A stretch of DNA of 64,000 nt from JBEHWX01 sp048498995 (lineage in GTDB: Bacteria; Bacteroidota; Ignavibacteria; OLB7): NCBI GenBank assembly GCA_048498995.1, contig JBEHWX010000021.1, positions 4,717-68,716 of the forward strand, in the 5' to 3' direction. The position numbers were made by a program, and so were the translations under genes. The notes below the pieces were generated by a model. The model did not search any database, was not told the DNA's origin, and was given only the letters and a program-made list of their open reading frames with translations. Shown here piece by piece: positions 10,608-19,080 of this stretch. Every line of letters starts with the position of its first letter. The stretch's first letter is position 1.

Positions 10608-11237
10608 ATGGCCGCGCTTATTGGTAAAAAAATCGGCATGACGGGGATCTTCAACGAGCAGGGCGTTTACGTTCCCTGCACGCTGATCGAGACCGGTCCC
10701 TGCACCGTGGTGCAGGTGAAAACGAAAGAGACGGATGGCTACGAGGCGCTCCAGCTCGGCTTCGGAACGAAGCGCGAGAAGAACATCACGAAGCCGGAGC
10801 AGGGACACCTGCAGAAGGCCGGCCTGGCCGAGCCGGTTCGTCTCCTCCGCGAGTTCCGCACCTACAACGTGGCCGACTACAAGGTCGGTGACGTGATCGG
10901 TCTGGTCGACGTCTTCAAGGTCGGCGACAAGGTCCGCATCACCGCCACGAGCAAGGGGCGCGGGTTCCAGGGCGTGGTCAAGCGCCATCACTTCGGCGGC
11001 GTCGGTATGAGAACCCACGGTCAGTCCGACCGTGAGCGTGCTCCCGGCTCCATCGGCGGGTCGAGCTATCCGTCGCGCGTGTTCCCGGGAACCCGGATGG
11101 CCGGGCGGATGGGAGGCAAGACCGCGACGGTGCGCAATCTTCAGGTGGTGGCCGTGATCCCGGACTCCAACGTTCTCGTGGTGAAGGGGTCGATCCCCGG
11201 TGCTCCGAACAGTTTCGTCGAAATCCAGAAGCATTAA
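10608..11237 (+). CDS. rplC: 50S ribosomal protein L3
   Basis: This encodes a 209-residue protein that binds 23S rRNA near the peptidyl-transferase centre. The start IGKKIGMTGIFNE and the long loop segment RGFQGVVKRHHFGG with the following GSIGGSSYPSRVFPGTRMAGRMGG are characteristic, including the Gln region that is methylated in some bacteria. The Shine-Dalgarno is weak. Length fits the family. Confidence 0.97.
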   Translation: MAALIGKKIGMTGIFNEQGVYVPCTLIETGPCTVVQVKTKETDGYEALQLGFGTKREKNITKPEQGHLQKAGLAEPVRLLREFRTYNVADYKVGDVIGLVDVFKVGDKVRITATSKGRGFQGVVKRHHFGGVGMRTHGQSDRERAPGSIGGSSYPSRVFPGTRMAGRMGGKTATVRNLQVVAVIPDSNVLVVKGSIPGAPNSFVEIQKH

Positions 11238-11289
11238 GCCCTAGCACCGCGGCCCGACCAGTGGCGCGGCAACAGGAGACAGGCAAACG

Positions 11290-11925
11290 ATGACTATCGA
11301 CATCCTCAAAATAGACGGCAGCAGCGCCGGCAGCATGGAGCTCCCCGAGGAGATCTTCGGGATCGAGCCGAACGTGTCGGTGATGCACCAGGCGGTGAAG
11401 ATGTACCTGGCCAACCAGCGCCAGGGGACGAGCAAGACGAAGCCCCGCAACGAGGTTCGCGGCGGTGGCAAGAAGCCGTGGCGCCAGAAGGGGCGTGGCA
11501 CCGCCCGAGCCGGCACGATCCGTTCCGGCGTGTGGGTCGGCGGCGGCAACATCCACGGCCCGATGCCGCGCGACTACGTCCAGTCGATGCCGAAGAAGAT
11601 GCGCGCCCTGGCCCGTCGCTCCGCGCTGGCGCTCAAGATGCAGGCGAACGAGCTCCTCGTCGTCGAGGATTTCACCTTCAGCGAGGTGAAGACCAAGCCG
11701 TTCGCTCAGATGCTCAAGGCGATCAACGCCGGCGGCAAGAAGGCCCTGGTTCTGCTCAAGGAAGGGAACGAGACCGTTCTCCGCTCCGGACGGAACATCG
11801 CGGCCTGCGAGATCCTGGAAGCGCGCAATGCCTCGACCTACGACCTGCTGAATAATCAGGTCCTGGTTCTGGAGCGCGGCTCGCTCGACGTGTTGATCGA
11901 GCAGCTCAAGAACACCGAAGCGTAA
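11290..11925 (+). CDS. rplD: 50S ribosomal protein L4
   Basis: This encodes a 211-residue protein whose extended loop lines the exit tunnel. The loop segment TSKTKPRNEVRGGGKKPWRQKGRGTARAGTIRSGVWVGGG is intact, and the globular domain ends with a normal C-terminus. AGGAGA lies about 12 bases before ATG. In gammaproteobacteria L4 represses its own operon through the leader, so the structured rpsJ leader here is a natural target to test. Confidence 0.97.
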   Translation: MTIDILKIDGSSAGSMELPEEIFGIEPNVSVMHQAVKMYLANQRQGTSKTKPRNEVRGGGKKPWRQKGRGTARAGTIRSGVWVGGGNIHGPMPRDYVQSMPKKMRALARRSALALKMQANELLVVEDFTFSEVKTKPFAQMLKAINAGGKKALVLLKEGNETVLRSGRNIAACEILEARNASTYDLLNNQVLVLERGSLDVLIEQLKNTEA

Positions 11926-11964
11926 TCGAAGACATCTCTAGACCTAGAGACCACAGGTAGCAAC

Positions 11965-12264
11965 ATGAGGCAAGTTCTAAAGCGCCCGATCCTTTCCGAG
12001 AAGAGCACCATGCTCTCCGATCGCGGTCAGTACGTGTTCGAGGTGATCCCGACCGCCAATAAGATCGAGATCCGGAAGGCGGTCGAGGATCGCTACAACG
12101 TCCAGGTGACCAGCGTCCGTACGATGTCGATCCGCCCGAAGCAGCGGATTCAGTTCACTCGCCGCGGGTTCCTCGTCGGCAAGACCGCCCGCCGCAAGAA
12201 GGCGATCGTGACGGTCAAGACGGGGCAGACCATCGACATCATCGGCGAGCTGCCGACGGAGTAA
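11965..12264 (+). CDS. rplW: 50S ribosomal protein L23
   Basis: This encodes a 99-residue protein at the tunnel exit, the docking site for trigger factor and SRP. VLKRPILSEKST, YVFEVIPTANKIEIRKAVEDRYNV and the KKAIVTVKTGQTIDI end are typical, and length fits the family. It is 39 bases after rplD and 111 before rplB, with an AGGT sequence as weak ribosome-binding site. Confidence 0.97.
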   Translation: MRQVLKRPILSEKSTMLSDRGQYVFEVIPTANKIEIRKAVEDRYNVQVTSVRTMSIRPKQRIQFTRRGFLVGKTARRKKAIVTVKTGQTIDIIGELPTE

Positions 12265-12375
12265 GCGGTATAGGCCGGCGAGGCGATCGCCGGAGGTTAC
12301 GAGACAGTTATCCCCAGAGAAAGAAAACGGCAGCCGATCCAGATGTCGGCGCCTTCTTGATAGAGGACGTGCTCC

Positions 12376-13212
12376 ATGGGAATTCGCAATAGTAAGCCGG
12401 TAACCAGCTCCCGCCGATTCTACTCGGTGCCGACCTTCGAGGAGCTGACGACCTCGAAGCCGGAGAAGTCGCTGCTTGCGCCGCTGAAGAAGTCCGGCGG
12501 ACGCAACAACACGGGCCGCATCACCTCGCGTCATCGCGGTGGCGGTCACAAGCGTCAGTACCGCATCATCGACTTCAAGCGGAACAAGCTCGGCATCGAG
12601 TCGACCGTGATGACGGTTGAGTACGATCCGAACCGCTCCTCGCGCATCTGCCTGCTCGAGTATGCCGACGGCGAGAAGCGCTACATCCTGGCCCCGAACG
12701 GCGTGAAGGTCGGCGACAAGCTGATGGCCGGTCCGGACTCGGAGATCCGCGACGGCAACGCCACGCCGCTCGGCCGCATCCCGCTCGGCTCGTTCATTCA
12801 CAACATCGAGCTGAAGCCGGGCAAGGGTGGACAGATCTGCCGCTCGGCCGGCGCCGCCGCCCAGCTGGTGGCCCGCGAGGGTGGCTTCTCGACCCTTCGT
12901 CTCCCTTCCGGTGAGATGCGCATGGTCAGGAACGACTGCTACGCGACGCTCGGCGTCATCGGCAACGCCGATCACGAGAACGTGTCGCTCGGCAAGGCCG
13001 GCCGCAAGCGTTGGCTCGGTGTCCGCCCGCAGACGCGAGGCATGGCGATGAACCCGGTCGATCACCCGATGGGTGGCGGCGAGGGACGCTCGAAGTCGGG
13101 CGGTGGTCGCCAGCATCCGCGCTCGCCGTGGGGCAAGATCGCCAAGGGTCTGAAGACCCGTAAGCGGAAGAACCCCTCCGACAAGTTCATCGTCCGTCGT
13201 CGCACGCGCTAA
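12376..13212 (+). CDS. rplB: 50S ribosomal protein L2
   Basis: This encodes a 278-residue 23S rRNA-binding protein required for subunit joining and peptidyl transfer. GRNNTGRITSRHRGGGHKRQYR in the N-terminal domain and the C-terminal MNPVDHPMGGGEGRS loop, with the conserved His near the active site, are both present. GAGGA lies about 8 bases before ATG. Normal length. Confidence 0.98.
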   Translation: MGIRNSKPVTSSRRFYSVPTFEELTTSKPEKSLLAPLKKSGGRNNTGRITSRHRGGGHKRQYRIIDFKRNKLGIESTVMTVEYDPNRSSRICLLEYADGEKRYILAPNGVKVGDKLMAGPDSEIRDGNATPLGRIPLGSFIHNIELKPGKGGQICRSAGAAAQLVAREGGFSTLRLPSGEMRMVRNDCYATLGVIGNADHENVSLGKAGRKRWLGVRPQTRGMAMNPVDHPMGGGEGRSKSGGGRQHPRSPWGKIAKGLKTRKRKNPSDKFIVRRRTR

Positions 13213-13236
13213 TTCACGAGAAGGAAAGATTCTACA

Positions 13237-13503
13237 ATGGCACGCTCGCTCAAAAAGGGACCGTATGTGGACGCCAACCTGACCAAGAAGGTGGCGCAGT
13301 TGAATCAGCAGAATCAGAAGCGCGTGGTCAAGACCTGGGCGCGCGCCTCGACGATCGCCCCGGACTTCGTGGGGCACACCTTCGCGGTTCACAACGGCAA
13401 CAAGTTCATCCCGGTGTATGTCACCGAGAACATGGTCGGACACAAGCTCGGTGAGTTCTCCCCGACGCGCACCTTCAAGGGGCACTCCGGCGCGAAGAGG
13501 TAA
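13237..13503 (+). CDS. rpsS: 30S ribosomal protein S19
   Basis: This encodes an 88-residue protein of the 30S head next to the A site. MARSLKKGPYVD, KTWARASTIAPDFVGHTFAVHNGNKFIPVYVTENMVGHKLGEFSPTR (read in parts) and the basic C-terminus GHSGAKR are canonical. AAGGAAAG precedes the ATG. It is 24 bases after rplB and followed by a 139-base spacer before rplV. Confidence 0.97.
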   Translation: MARSLKKGPYVDANLTKKVAQLNQQNQKRVVKTWARASTIAPDFVGHTFAVHNGNKFIPVYVTENMVGHKLGEFSPTRTFKGHSGAKR

Positions 13504-13642
13504 GCTCCACCTGGATATCCCGGAGTCACGGCTCCGGACCAGGCGCCAGCGCGAGAACTACCGGGAAGGGAACGTCCCGTCGCACGCGATATCGATACCC
13601 TGAACACTGGCGGCCGTCGGCCGTCGCATTCCAGATAGAGTC

Positions 13643-13987
13643 ATGCTCGAAGCACGCGCAAAACGTAGCAACATTCGCTCGTCCCCCCGCAAGATGCGCC
13701 TGGTGATCGACCTGATCCGTGGCAAGAACGCCTACGAGGCGCTCGGCATCCTCAAGTTCACGACGAACCGCGCCTCGATCGACGCGGAGCAGACGCTTCG
13801 CTCGGCGATCGCGAACCTGACGAACAAGTACGAGGAGAAGGGAGTCGACCCGGATACCATCTACGTGAAGGAGGTGTTCGTCAATCAGGGGCCGACCGTG
13901 AAGCGGATGCTTCCGGCGCCGATGGGACGCGCCTACCGTGTCCGGAAGCGCTCGAACCACCTGACGATCGTGGTGGCGACGAAGTAA
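13643..13987 (+). CDS. rplV: 50S ribosomal protein L22
   Basis: This encodes a 114-residue protein with the conserved SPRKMRLVIDLIRGKNAYEAL helix and the long hairpin GPTVKRMLPAPMGRAYRVRKRSNHLTIVV that reaches into the exit tunnel. No Shine-Dalgarno is evident. The spacer after it consists largely of degenerate 15-bp units (see the repeat at 13988). Confidence 0.97.
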   Translation: MLEARAKRSNIRSSPRKMRLVIDLIRGKNAYEALGILKFTTNRASIDAEQTLRSAIANLTNKYEEKGVDPDTIYVKEVFVNQGPTVKRMLPAPMGRAYRVRKRSNHLTIVVATK

Positions 13988-14050
13988 TCCCATGGGGATG
14001 CGTATTCCGAAGGGATATGCTCCCACGGGATGTAGTCCCGCGAGGATGGA
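13988..14050. repeat. degenerate 15-bp tandem units in the rplV-rpsC spacer
   Basis: Four related 15-base units occupy 13988-14002, 14006-14020, 14021-14035 and 14036-14050, with a 3-base insertion after the first. The consensus is close to TCCCACGGGATGNNG. The same consensus occurs at 23737-23751, after rpmJ. Confidence 0.55.
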
Positions 14051-14115
14051 TGACGGATCCGTCCTCGGGCTGAATCCGAGAAGCATTCACAGATTAACAT
14101 ACAGCGAGAGCCGTC

Positions 14116-14766
14116 TTGGGACAGAAAACTAATCCAATAGGACTCAGACTCGGCATCATCCGCTCGTGGGATGCCAACTGGTACGATGAGAAGAACTTCG
14201 CTCAGAAGCTGACTGAAGATCTGATGGTGCGCAACTATCTGCGCAACCGCCTTAAGCGTGCCGGCGTGAGTCGGATCGTCATCGAGCGGACCGCCAAGCA
14301 GATGCGCCTCACGATTCACACCTCCCGTCCGGGTGTCGTGATCGGCCGCTCGGGGAAGGAGATCGCCCAGCTTGAGGAAGAGGTCCGCCAGGTCGCCAAG
14401 AAGGATGTGAAGATCCTGATCCACGAGATCAAGCGTCCGGAGCTGGACGCCTACCTGGTCGCCGAGAACATCGCCCAGCAGCTGGAGGGTCGCGTTGCCT
14501 TCCGTCGCGCGATGAAGCAGGCGATCGGCTCGGCGATGCGCATGGGCGCCGAGGGGATCCGCATCATGTGCGCCGGCCGTCTCGGCGGCGCCGACATGTC
14601 CCGGACCGAGCAGTACAAGGAGGGGCGTATCCCGCTCCACACGCTCCGCGCCGATATCGACTACGCGCTGGTGACCGCCCAGACCAAGCAGGGCTCGATC
14701 GGCGTGAAGGTCTGGATCTGCAAGGGTGAGGTGCTCGGCCAGCAGCAGGGAAACCAGTCGTTCTAA
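14116..14766 (+). CDS. rpsC: 30S ribosomal protein S3
   Basis: This encodes a 216-residue protein at the mRNA entry channel with a TTG start, chosen because the universal GQKTNPIGLRLGI N-terminus follows at once. The KH domain motif VVIGRSGKEIAQLEEEV and the C-terminal KEGRIPLHTLRADIDYALVTAQTKQGSIGVKVWI are intact. GAGAG lies upstream. The C-terminal tail is short, giving a length at the lower end for the family. Confidence 0.97.
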   Translation: MGQKTNPIGLRLGIIRSWDANWYDEKNFAQKLTEDLMVRNYLRNRLKRAGVSRIVIERTAKQMRLTIHTSRPGVVIGRSGKEIAQLEEEVRQVAKKDVKILIHEIKRPELDAYLVAENIAQQLEGRVAFRRAMKQAIGSAMRMGAEGIRIMCAGRLGGADMSRTEQYKEGRIPLHTLRADIDYALVTAQTKQGSIGVKVWICKGEVLGQQQGNQSF

Positions 14767-14855
14767 TCGTCCGCAATTCCGAAGTACAACACGAGATCGC
14801 TGACGGCACGGGCCCGGCCTGACGGCCCGCGTCGACGGCACAACGATATACAACG

Positions 14856-15293
14856 ATGTTACTGCCGAAGAGAGTCAAATATCGCAAGACACAGCGCGGG
14901 CGGATGACCGGCAAGGCGTATCGCGGCTCGACGGTCGCGTTCGGAACGCACGCGATCAAGGCCCTGGAGCCGGCATGGATCACCAGCCGCCAGATCGAGT
15001 CGGCCCGTATCGCGATCAACCGCGAGATGAAGCGCGACGGTAAGATCTGGATTCGAATCTTCCCGGATAAGCCGGTGACGAAGAAGCCGGCCGAGACCCG
15101 TCAGGGCTCGGGCAAGGGCTCGCCGGAGTTCTGGGTCGCGGTGGTCAAGCCGGGCCGTATTCTCTTCGAGATCGGCGGCGTCTCCAACGAGACCGCGATG
15201 GAGGCTCTTCGTCTGGCAAGCCACAAGCTGCCGATCAGGACGAAGGTCGTGATCCGTCCGGACTACAAGCCGGACGTCGACGTCCGCGGGTAA
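14856..15293 (+). CDS. rplP: 50S ribosomal protein L16
   Basis: This encodes a 145-residue protein positioning tRNA in the A site. MLLPKRVKYRKTQRGRMTGKA, ITSRQIESARIAINREMKR and GKGSPEFWVAVVKPGRILFEIGGV are diagnostic. No Shine-Dalgarno is evident. The 134-base spacer after it carries a 14-bp tandem duplication. Confidence 0.97.
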   Translation: MLLPKRVKYRKTQRGRMTGKAYRGSTVAFGTHAIKALEPAWITSRQIESARIAINREMKRDGKIWIRIFPDKPVTKKPAETRQGSGKGSPEFWVAVVKPGRILFEIGGVSNETAMEALRLASHKLPIRTKVVIRPDYKPDVDVRG

Positions 15294-15329
15294 TGCCGGG
15301 CGCGGCGAGCCGATTACCCCCAGCCTGAC

Positions 15330-15357
15330 ACGGCACGCCGGATACGGCACGCCTGAT
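15330..15357. repeat. 14-bp tandem duplication in the rplP-rpmC spacer
   Basis: ACGGCACGCCGGAT at 15330-15343 is followed directly by ACGGCACGCCTGAT at 15344-15357, one mismatch apart, with a third partial unit beginning ACGGC. It belongs to the class of short spacer duplications seen elsewhere in the window. Confidence 0.6.
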
Positions 15358-15427
15358 ACGGCGACACGGGGCGCGGCAGCCAGAGAACTGTTGTCAGAGA
15401 CTCGAATCCGAACCTTTTCTATACGTC

Positions 15428-15637
15428 ATGAAGCCAACGAAACCTTCCGATCTGCGTGGTCTGACCGACGCGGAGCTGAAGAACCAGATCCTCGAGAGCG
15501 AGCGCGCGGTCGTCGACATGCGATTCCGTCGCGCGGTCGGCCAGCTCGAGAACCCGGCGGCGGTCCGGACCATCCGTCGCGACATCGCGCGGATGAAGAC
15601 GATCCTCCGCGAGCGCGAGGCGGGGATCCAGCGCTGA
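15428..15637 (+). CDS. rpmC: 50S ribosomal protein L29
   Basis: This encodes a 69-residue two-helix protein at the tunnel exit beside L23. LRGLTDAELKNQILESERAVVDMRFRRAVGQLENPAAVRTIRRDIARMKTILRERE (read in parts) follows the family pattern. No clear ribosome-binding site. It is flanked by unusually long spacers of 134 and 153 bases. Confidence 0.95.
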   Translation: MKPTKPSDLRGLTDAELKNQILESERAVVDMRFRRAVGQLENPAAVRTIRRDIARMKTILREREAGIQR

Positions 15638-15790
15638 GGCGCTGCTCCGTCGAAGCACGGAGGCGGGGCTCGGAGACGGGCCGATAGCAAGCGTATCGGT
15701 CGGGCAGGAGGCGGCAATCAGAGCCGGCCGGGCTCGATCTGTCAACCCAGCATTCGTTGAGTAATCCTCATTGATTCGCAGATAGGCGCC

Positions 15791-16171
15791 ATGCAGGAAG
15801 AACAGAATCAGAATATGAACCAGCCGACCGAGAACGATCCGCTCAACCTGTCGACCGGCTTCGCCGCGGACGCCTCCGCGGAGAGCGCCTCGGCCGAGAG
15901 CGCTCCGGAGGGTGAGCAGACCACCGGCCGCCGCAAGGCCCGTATCGGCCTGGTCGTCTCCAACAAGATGAACAAGAGCATCACGGTCGCTGTGGTGCGC
16001 CGCGTCCGTCATCCGCTGTACAAGAAGTATTTCAACAAGACGAAGAAGTACATGGCGCATGACGAGAACAACGACTGTGGTGTGGGCGATCGCGTTCGGA
16101 TCGTCGAGACCCGTCCGCTGAGCGCTCACAAGCGTTGGCGCGTGGACGAGATCCTTGAGAGGGCGAAGTAA
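15791..16171 (+). CDS. rpsQ: 30S ribosomal protein S17 with N-terminal extension
   Basis: This encodes a 126-residue protein. The conserved S17 core starts at about residue 47 (RRKARIGLVVSNKMNKSITVAV) and runs through HPLYKKYFNKTKKYMAHDE, VGDRVRIVETRPLS and KRWRVDEIL. Typical S17 is about 85 residues, so some 45 extra residues precede it, rich in Gln, Asn, Glu, Ser and Ala and probably disordered. No better internal ATG is close to the core, so the extension is likely translated. rplN follows after 106 bases. Confidence 0.93.
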   Translation: MQEEQNQNMNQPTENDPLNLSTGFAADASAESASAESAPEGEQTTGRRKARIGLVVSNKMNKSITVAVVRRVRHPLYKKYFNKTKKYMAHDENNDCGVGDRVRIVETRPLSAHKRWRVDEILERAK

Positions 16172-16277
16172 TATTCAGTCAGCATAAAGCCGTGCCTCTT
16201 GCCAGTCCGGTGCGCCATCGAGGGAGCCAGCTCCCCGAGCGTGAGCGCAGGTCGACGGGAGGATGGGAGAGTCAACC

Positions 16278-16646
16278 ATGATCCAGGAAGAAACTAATCT
16301 CGTCGTCGCCGATAACTCCGGCGCGCGCAAAGTCCGCTGCATCCGCGTTCTCGGCGGACACGACCGTCGCTACGCCGGCATCGGCGATGTGATCGTCGTC
16401 GCGGTCAAGAGTGCCCTCCCGGGCGGCAACGTCAAGAAGGGGGATGTCTCGAAGGCCGTGATCGTGCGGACGAAGAAGGAGACGCGCCGTCGCGACGGCA
16501 GCTACATCCGCTTCGATGAGAACGCGGCGGTGCTGCTGAACAATCAGGGAGAGCCGCGCGGAACGCGCATCTTCGGCCCGGTCGCCCGCGAGCTGCGCGA
16601 TCGCAACTACATGAAGATCGTTTCGCTTGCCCCGGAGGTACTGTAA
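16278..16646 (+). CDS. rplN: 50S ribosomal protein L14
   Basis: This encodes a 122-residue protein at the 50S-30S interface. MIQEETNLVVADNSGARKVRCIRVLGG is the universal N-terminus, so ATG 16278 is chosen over an in-frame ATG 15 bases upstream; GGGAG lies upstream of it. GNVKKGDVSKAVIVRTKKETRR and GTRIFGPVARELR complete the signature. rplX begins 2 bases after the stop. Confidence 0.97.
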   Translation: MIQEETNLVVADNSGARKVRCIRVLGGHDRRYAGIGDVIVVAVKSALPGGNVKKGDVSKAVIVRTKKETRRRDGSYIRFDENAAVLLNNQGEPRGTRIFGPVARELRDRNYMKIVSLAPEVL

Positions 16647-16648
16647 GA

Positions 16649-17017
16649 ATGAAGAACGATCAGAAGAACGCTAACGTCCCCAAGAAGCTCCGCATCAAGA
16701 AGGGAGACCAGGTGGTCGTGATCTCCGGGGACAGCAGGGGAGAGACCGGCCGGGTGCTGGCCGTCTACCCGCGGACCGGACGTGTCCTCGTCGAGGGTGT
16801 CAACATCGTGAAGCGCTCGTATCGCAAGGGTGTCAACCCGAACCTTCCGCAGGGAGGGATTCACGAGAAGGAAGCCCCGATTCACATCTCGAACGTCGCC
16901 ATCGCCGACCCGAAGACCGGCAAGCCGACCCGCGTCGGCGTCAGGACCGAGGCGGGGAAGGACGGCCAGACCGAGCGGGTGCGCTACGCGAAGGCATCGG
17001 ACACGATTCTCAACTAA
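16649..17017 (+). CDS. rplX: 50S ribosomal protein L24
   Basis: This encodes a 122-residue assembly initiator of the 50S subunit. KIKKGDQVVVISGDSRGETGRVL is the KOW motif, followed by VLVEGVNIVKRSYRK and QGGIHEKEAPIHISNVAI. The C-terminal VGVRTEAGKDGQTERVRYAK is normal. A GAGGT ribosome-binding site lies in the end of rplN. Somewhat longer than the usual 105 residues because of a 15-residue polar N-terminus. Confidence 0.96.
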   Translation: MKNDQKNANVPKKLRIKKGDQVVVISGDSRGETGRVLAVYPRTGRVLVEGVNIVKRSYRKGVNPNLPQGGIHEKEAPIHISNVAIADPKTGKPTRVGVRTEAGKDGQTERVRYAKASDTILN

Positions 17018-17044
17018 TTTTTGCTGCGAACTCCCGAGAGAACA

Positions 17045-17722
17045 ATGGCTAAAGAGAAGAAGCAAAAAGGTCAGCAGGGGTCCGAGGCCCAGGTCGAGCC
17101 GAAGTCGACGGCCGAGGCGGTCACCCCGCGCATGCAGACGCGCTATCGCGAGCTCGTGGTTCCGGCGCTGATGAAGCAGTTCGGCTACAAGAACGTGATG
17201 CAGGTTCCGCGCCTGGAGAAGATCGCGATCAACCGTGGCGTTGGCGACGCGGTGACCGACCAGAAGCTGCTGAACAACGCGGTCGACGAGCTGCAGCTGA
17301 TCGCCGGACAGAAGCCGGCCATCAGCAAGGCGAAGAAGTCGATCTCGAACTTCAAGCTCCGCGAGGGGCAGTCGATCGGCGCCCGCGTCACGCTGCGCGG
17401 CTCCCGCATGTATGAGTTCCTTGACCGGTTCATCTCGGTCGCCGTTCCCCGTATCCGCGACTTCCGCGGACTGCCGGACAAGTCGTTCGACGGCCACGGC
17501 AACTACACGATCGGCATCAAGGAGCAGATCATCTTCCCGGAGATCGACGTGGACAAGGTGGTTCGCATCGACGGCATGGACATCACGTTCGTGACCTCGG
17601 CGACGACCGACGAAGAGGCGTACGCGCTGCTGCGCGAGATGGGCTTCCCGTTCCGCAAGCGGGAGACGGCCGAGGCGCCGGTGGCCGAGGCCGCGGTGGC
17701 CGGGGCCGCAGTGGCCGCCTGA
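17045..17722 (+). CDS. rplE: 50S ribosomal protein L5 with extensions at both ends
   Basis: This encodes a 225-residue protein contacting 5S rRNA. The conserved core begins at about residue 30 (MQTRYRELVVPALMKQFGY) and includes RLEKIAINRGVGDAV, LIAGQKPAISKAKKSISNFKLREG, RIRDFRGL and the GNYTIGIKEQIIFPEI segment. Usual length is about 180. Here some 29 charged residues (Lys/Gln/Glu-rich) precede the core, and an Ala/Val/Glu-rich tail of about 20 residues follows it. ATG 17045 has GAGAG upstream. An internal ATG exists at the core start, so an initiation choice cannot be excluded. Confidence 0.94.
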   Translation: MAKEKKQKGQQGSEAQVEPKSTAEAVTPRMQTRYRELVVPALMKQFGYKNVMQVPRLEKIAINRGVGDAVTDQKLLNNAVDELQLIAGQKPAISKAKKSISNFKLREGQSIGARVTLRGSRMYEFLDRFISVAVPRIRDFRGLPDKSFDGHGNYTIGIKEQIIFPEIDVDKVVRIDGMDITFVTSATTDEEAYALLREMGFPFRKRETAEAPVAEAAVAGAAVAA

Positions 17723-17774
17723 GGCGTGTCCGGGACGAACAGAGACACTCAACGCTTTAGAGAGAGCATAGACA

Positions 17775-18044
17775 ATGGCTAGAAAGAGTTTGATCGCACG
17801 GGAAGCAAAGCGGCAAAAGCTTGTCGACAAGTACGCCGAGCTGCGTGCCAAGTACAAGGCGGAGGGGAATTACGAGGCGCTTCAGAAGCTCCCCCGCAAC
17901 AGCTCGCCGGTTCGCCTGCACAACCGCTGCTCGGTCACTGGCCGGCCGCGTGGGTTCTACCGGAAGTTCGGGCTCTGCCGCAATCAGTTCCGCCTGCTGG
18001 CCCTTGAAGGGAAGATCCCGGGCATCCGGAAGGCAAGCTGGTAA
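17775..18044 (+). CDS. rpsN: 30S ribosomal protein S14 (long form)
   Basis: This encodes an 89-residue protein of the 30S head. ARKSLIAREAKRQKLVDKYAELR and LPRNSSPVRLHNRCSVTGRPRGFYRKFGLCRNQFRLLALEGKIPGIRKASW (read in parts) mark the long, zinc-independent type: only two Cys remain rather than the four-Cys zinc ribbon of the short type. Near-perfect family length. rpsH follows after 44 bases. Confidence 0.97.
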   Translation: MARKSLIAREAKRQKLVDKYAELRAKYKAEGNYEALQKLPRNSSPVRLHNRCSVTGRPRGFYRKFGLCRNQFRLLALEGKIPGIRKASW

Positions 18045-18088
18045 TAAGGTTTCCGTCAGCGAGTTCAACGAATAGCACACTGAAGACA

Positions 18089-18478
18089 ATGACCGATCCG
18101 ATAGCAGACTTTCTCACGCGTATCCGCAACGCTGCTAGCGCACGTCACAAGGTCGTCGATATCCCTGCTTCGAATATGAAGGCGGGGCTGGCGGAGATCC
18201 TGAAGACGCAGGGGTTCATCGCCGACTACCAGCGTGTCGAGGAGGGTCCGCAGGGGCTGCTCCGGCTGACGCTCCGGTATGTCAACGGACAGCCGTCGCT
18301 CTTCGGCCTCCGGCGGGTGAGCCGCCCCGGCCTTCGTCGCTACGCCGGAGCCACGGAGCTCCCGCGGGTGAAGAACGGGCTCGGCATCGCGATCATCAGC
18401 ACCTCTCAGGGGCTGATGACGGACAAGGAGGCACGCCGCCGGAATATCGGCGGAGAGGTCCTCTGCTTTATCTGGTAA
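18089..18478 (+). CDS. rpsH: 30S ribosomal protein S8
   Basis: This encodes a 129-residue 16S rRNA-binding protein. TDPIADFLTRIRNA opens the protein, RVSRPGLRRYAG is mid-sequence, and GLGIAIISTSQGLMTDKEARRRNIGGEVLCFIW closes it. In E. coli S8 represses the spc operon at an L5-leader site; no such site was recognised. No strong Shine-Dalgarno. Confidence 0.97.
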   Translation: MTDPIADFLTRIRNAASARHKVVDIPASNMKAGLAEILKTQGFIADYQRVEEGPQGLLRLTLRYVNGQPSLFGLRRVSRPGLRRYAGATELPRVKNGLGIAIISTSQGLMTDKEARRRNIGGEVLCFIW

Positions 18479-18524
18479 CCCATACGTTTCTGGCTCAACC
18501 TGAAGATAGACAAGGATAGACGAC

Positions 18525-19064
18525 GTGTCACGAATTGGTAAAAAGCCGATCCCTCTGCCGCAGGGCGTCAACGTCAAGCGCGAGGGAGAGCTCGTCACGG
18601 TCAAGGGACCGAAGGGCGAGCTGAAGACGCAGATCAGCGGAACGATCGCCACGGCCATCGAGAACAACGAGGTGGTGGTGACCCGGCCCAACGATCTTGC
18701 CGAGAACCGGGCGGCCCACGGCCTTACCCGTACCCTGATCAACAACATGGTGCAGGGGGTTACTCAGGGCTTCACCCGCGAGCTCGACATCGTCGGCGTC
18801 GGCTATCGTGCCGAGGTCCGCGGCAAGAGCCTCGTGCTGAACCTGGGATACTCGCATCCGATCATGTTCTTCCCGCCGGCGGAGATCATGCTGGCCGCCC
18901 CGACGCCGAACAGCATCACGGTGAGCGGCATCGACAAGCAGCTTGTCGGTCAGGTCGCCGCGAAGATCCGTTCGCTCCGTCCGCCGGAGCCCTACAAGGG
19001 AAAGGGGATCAAGTACAGAGACGAGCAGATCCGTCGCAAGGCCGGAAAGTCAGCAGGTAAGTAA
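18525..19064 (+). CDS. rplF: 50S ribosomal protein L6
   Basis: This encodes a 179-residue protein with a GTG start and AAGGA nearby. SRIGKKPIPLPQGV is the universal N-terminus, followed by the two L6 repeats and the C-terminal signature RPPEPYKGKGIKYRDEQIRRKAGKSAGK in full. It lies in the GTPase-associated region of the 50S subunit. Confidence 0.97.
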   Translation: MSRIGKKPIPLPQGVNVKREGELVTVKGPKGELKTQISGTIATAIENNEVVVTRPNDLAENRAAHGLTRTLINNMVQGVTQGFTRELDIVGVGYRAEVRGKSLVLNLGYSHPIMFFPPAEIMLAAPTPNSITVSGIDKQLVGQVAAKIRSLRPPEPYKGKGIKYRDEQIRRKAGKSAGK

Positions 19065-19080
19065 GTAAACAGCAGGGACA

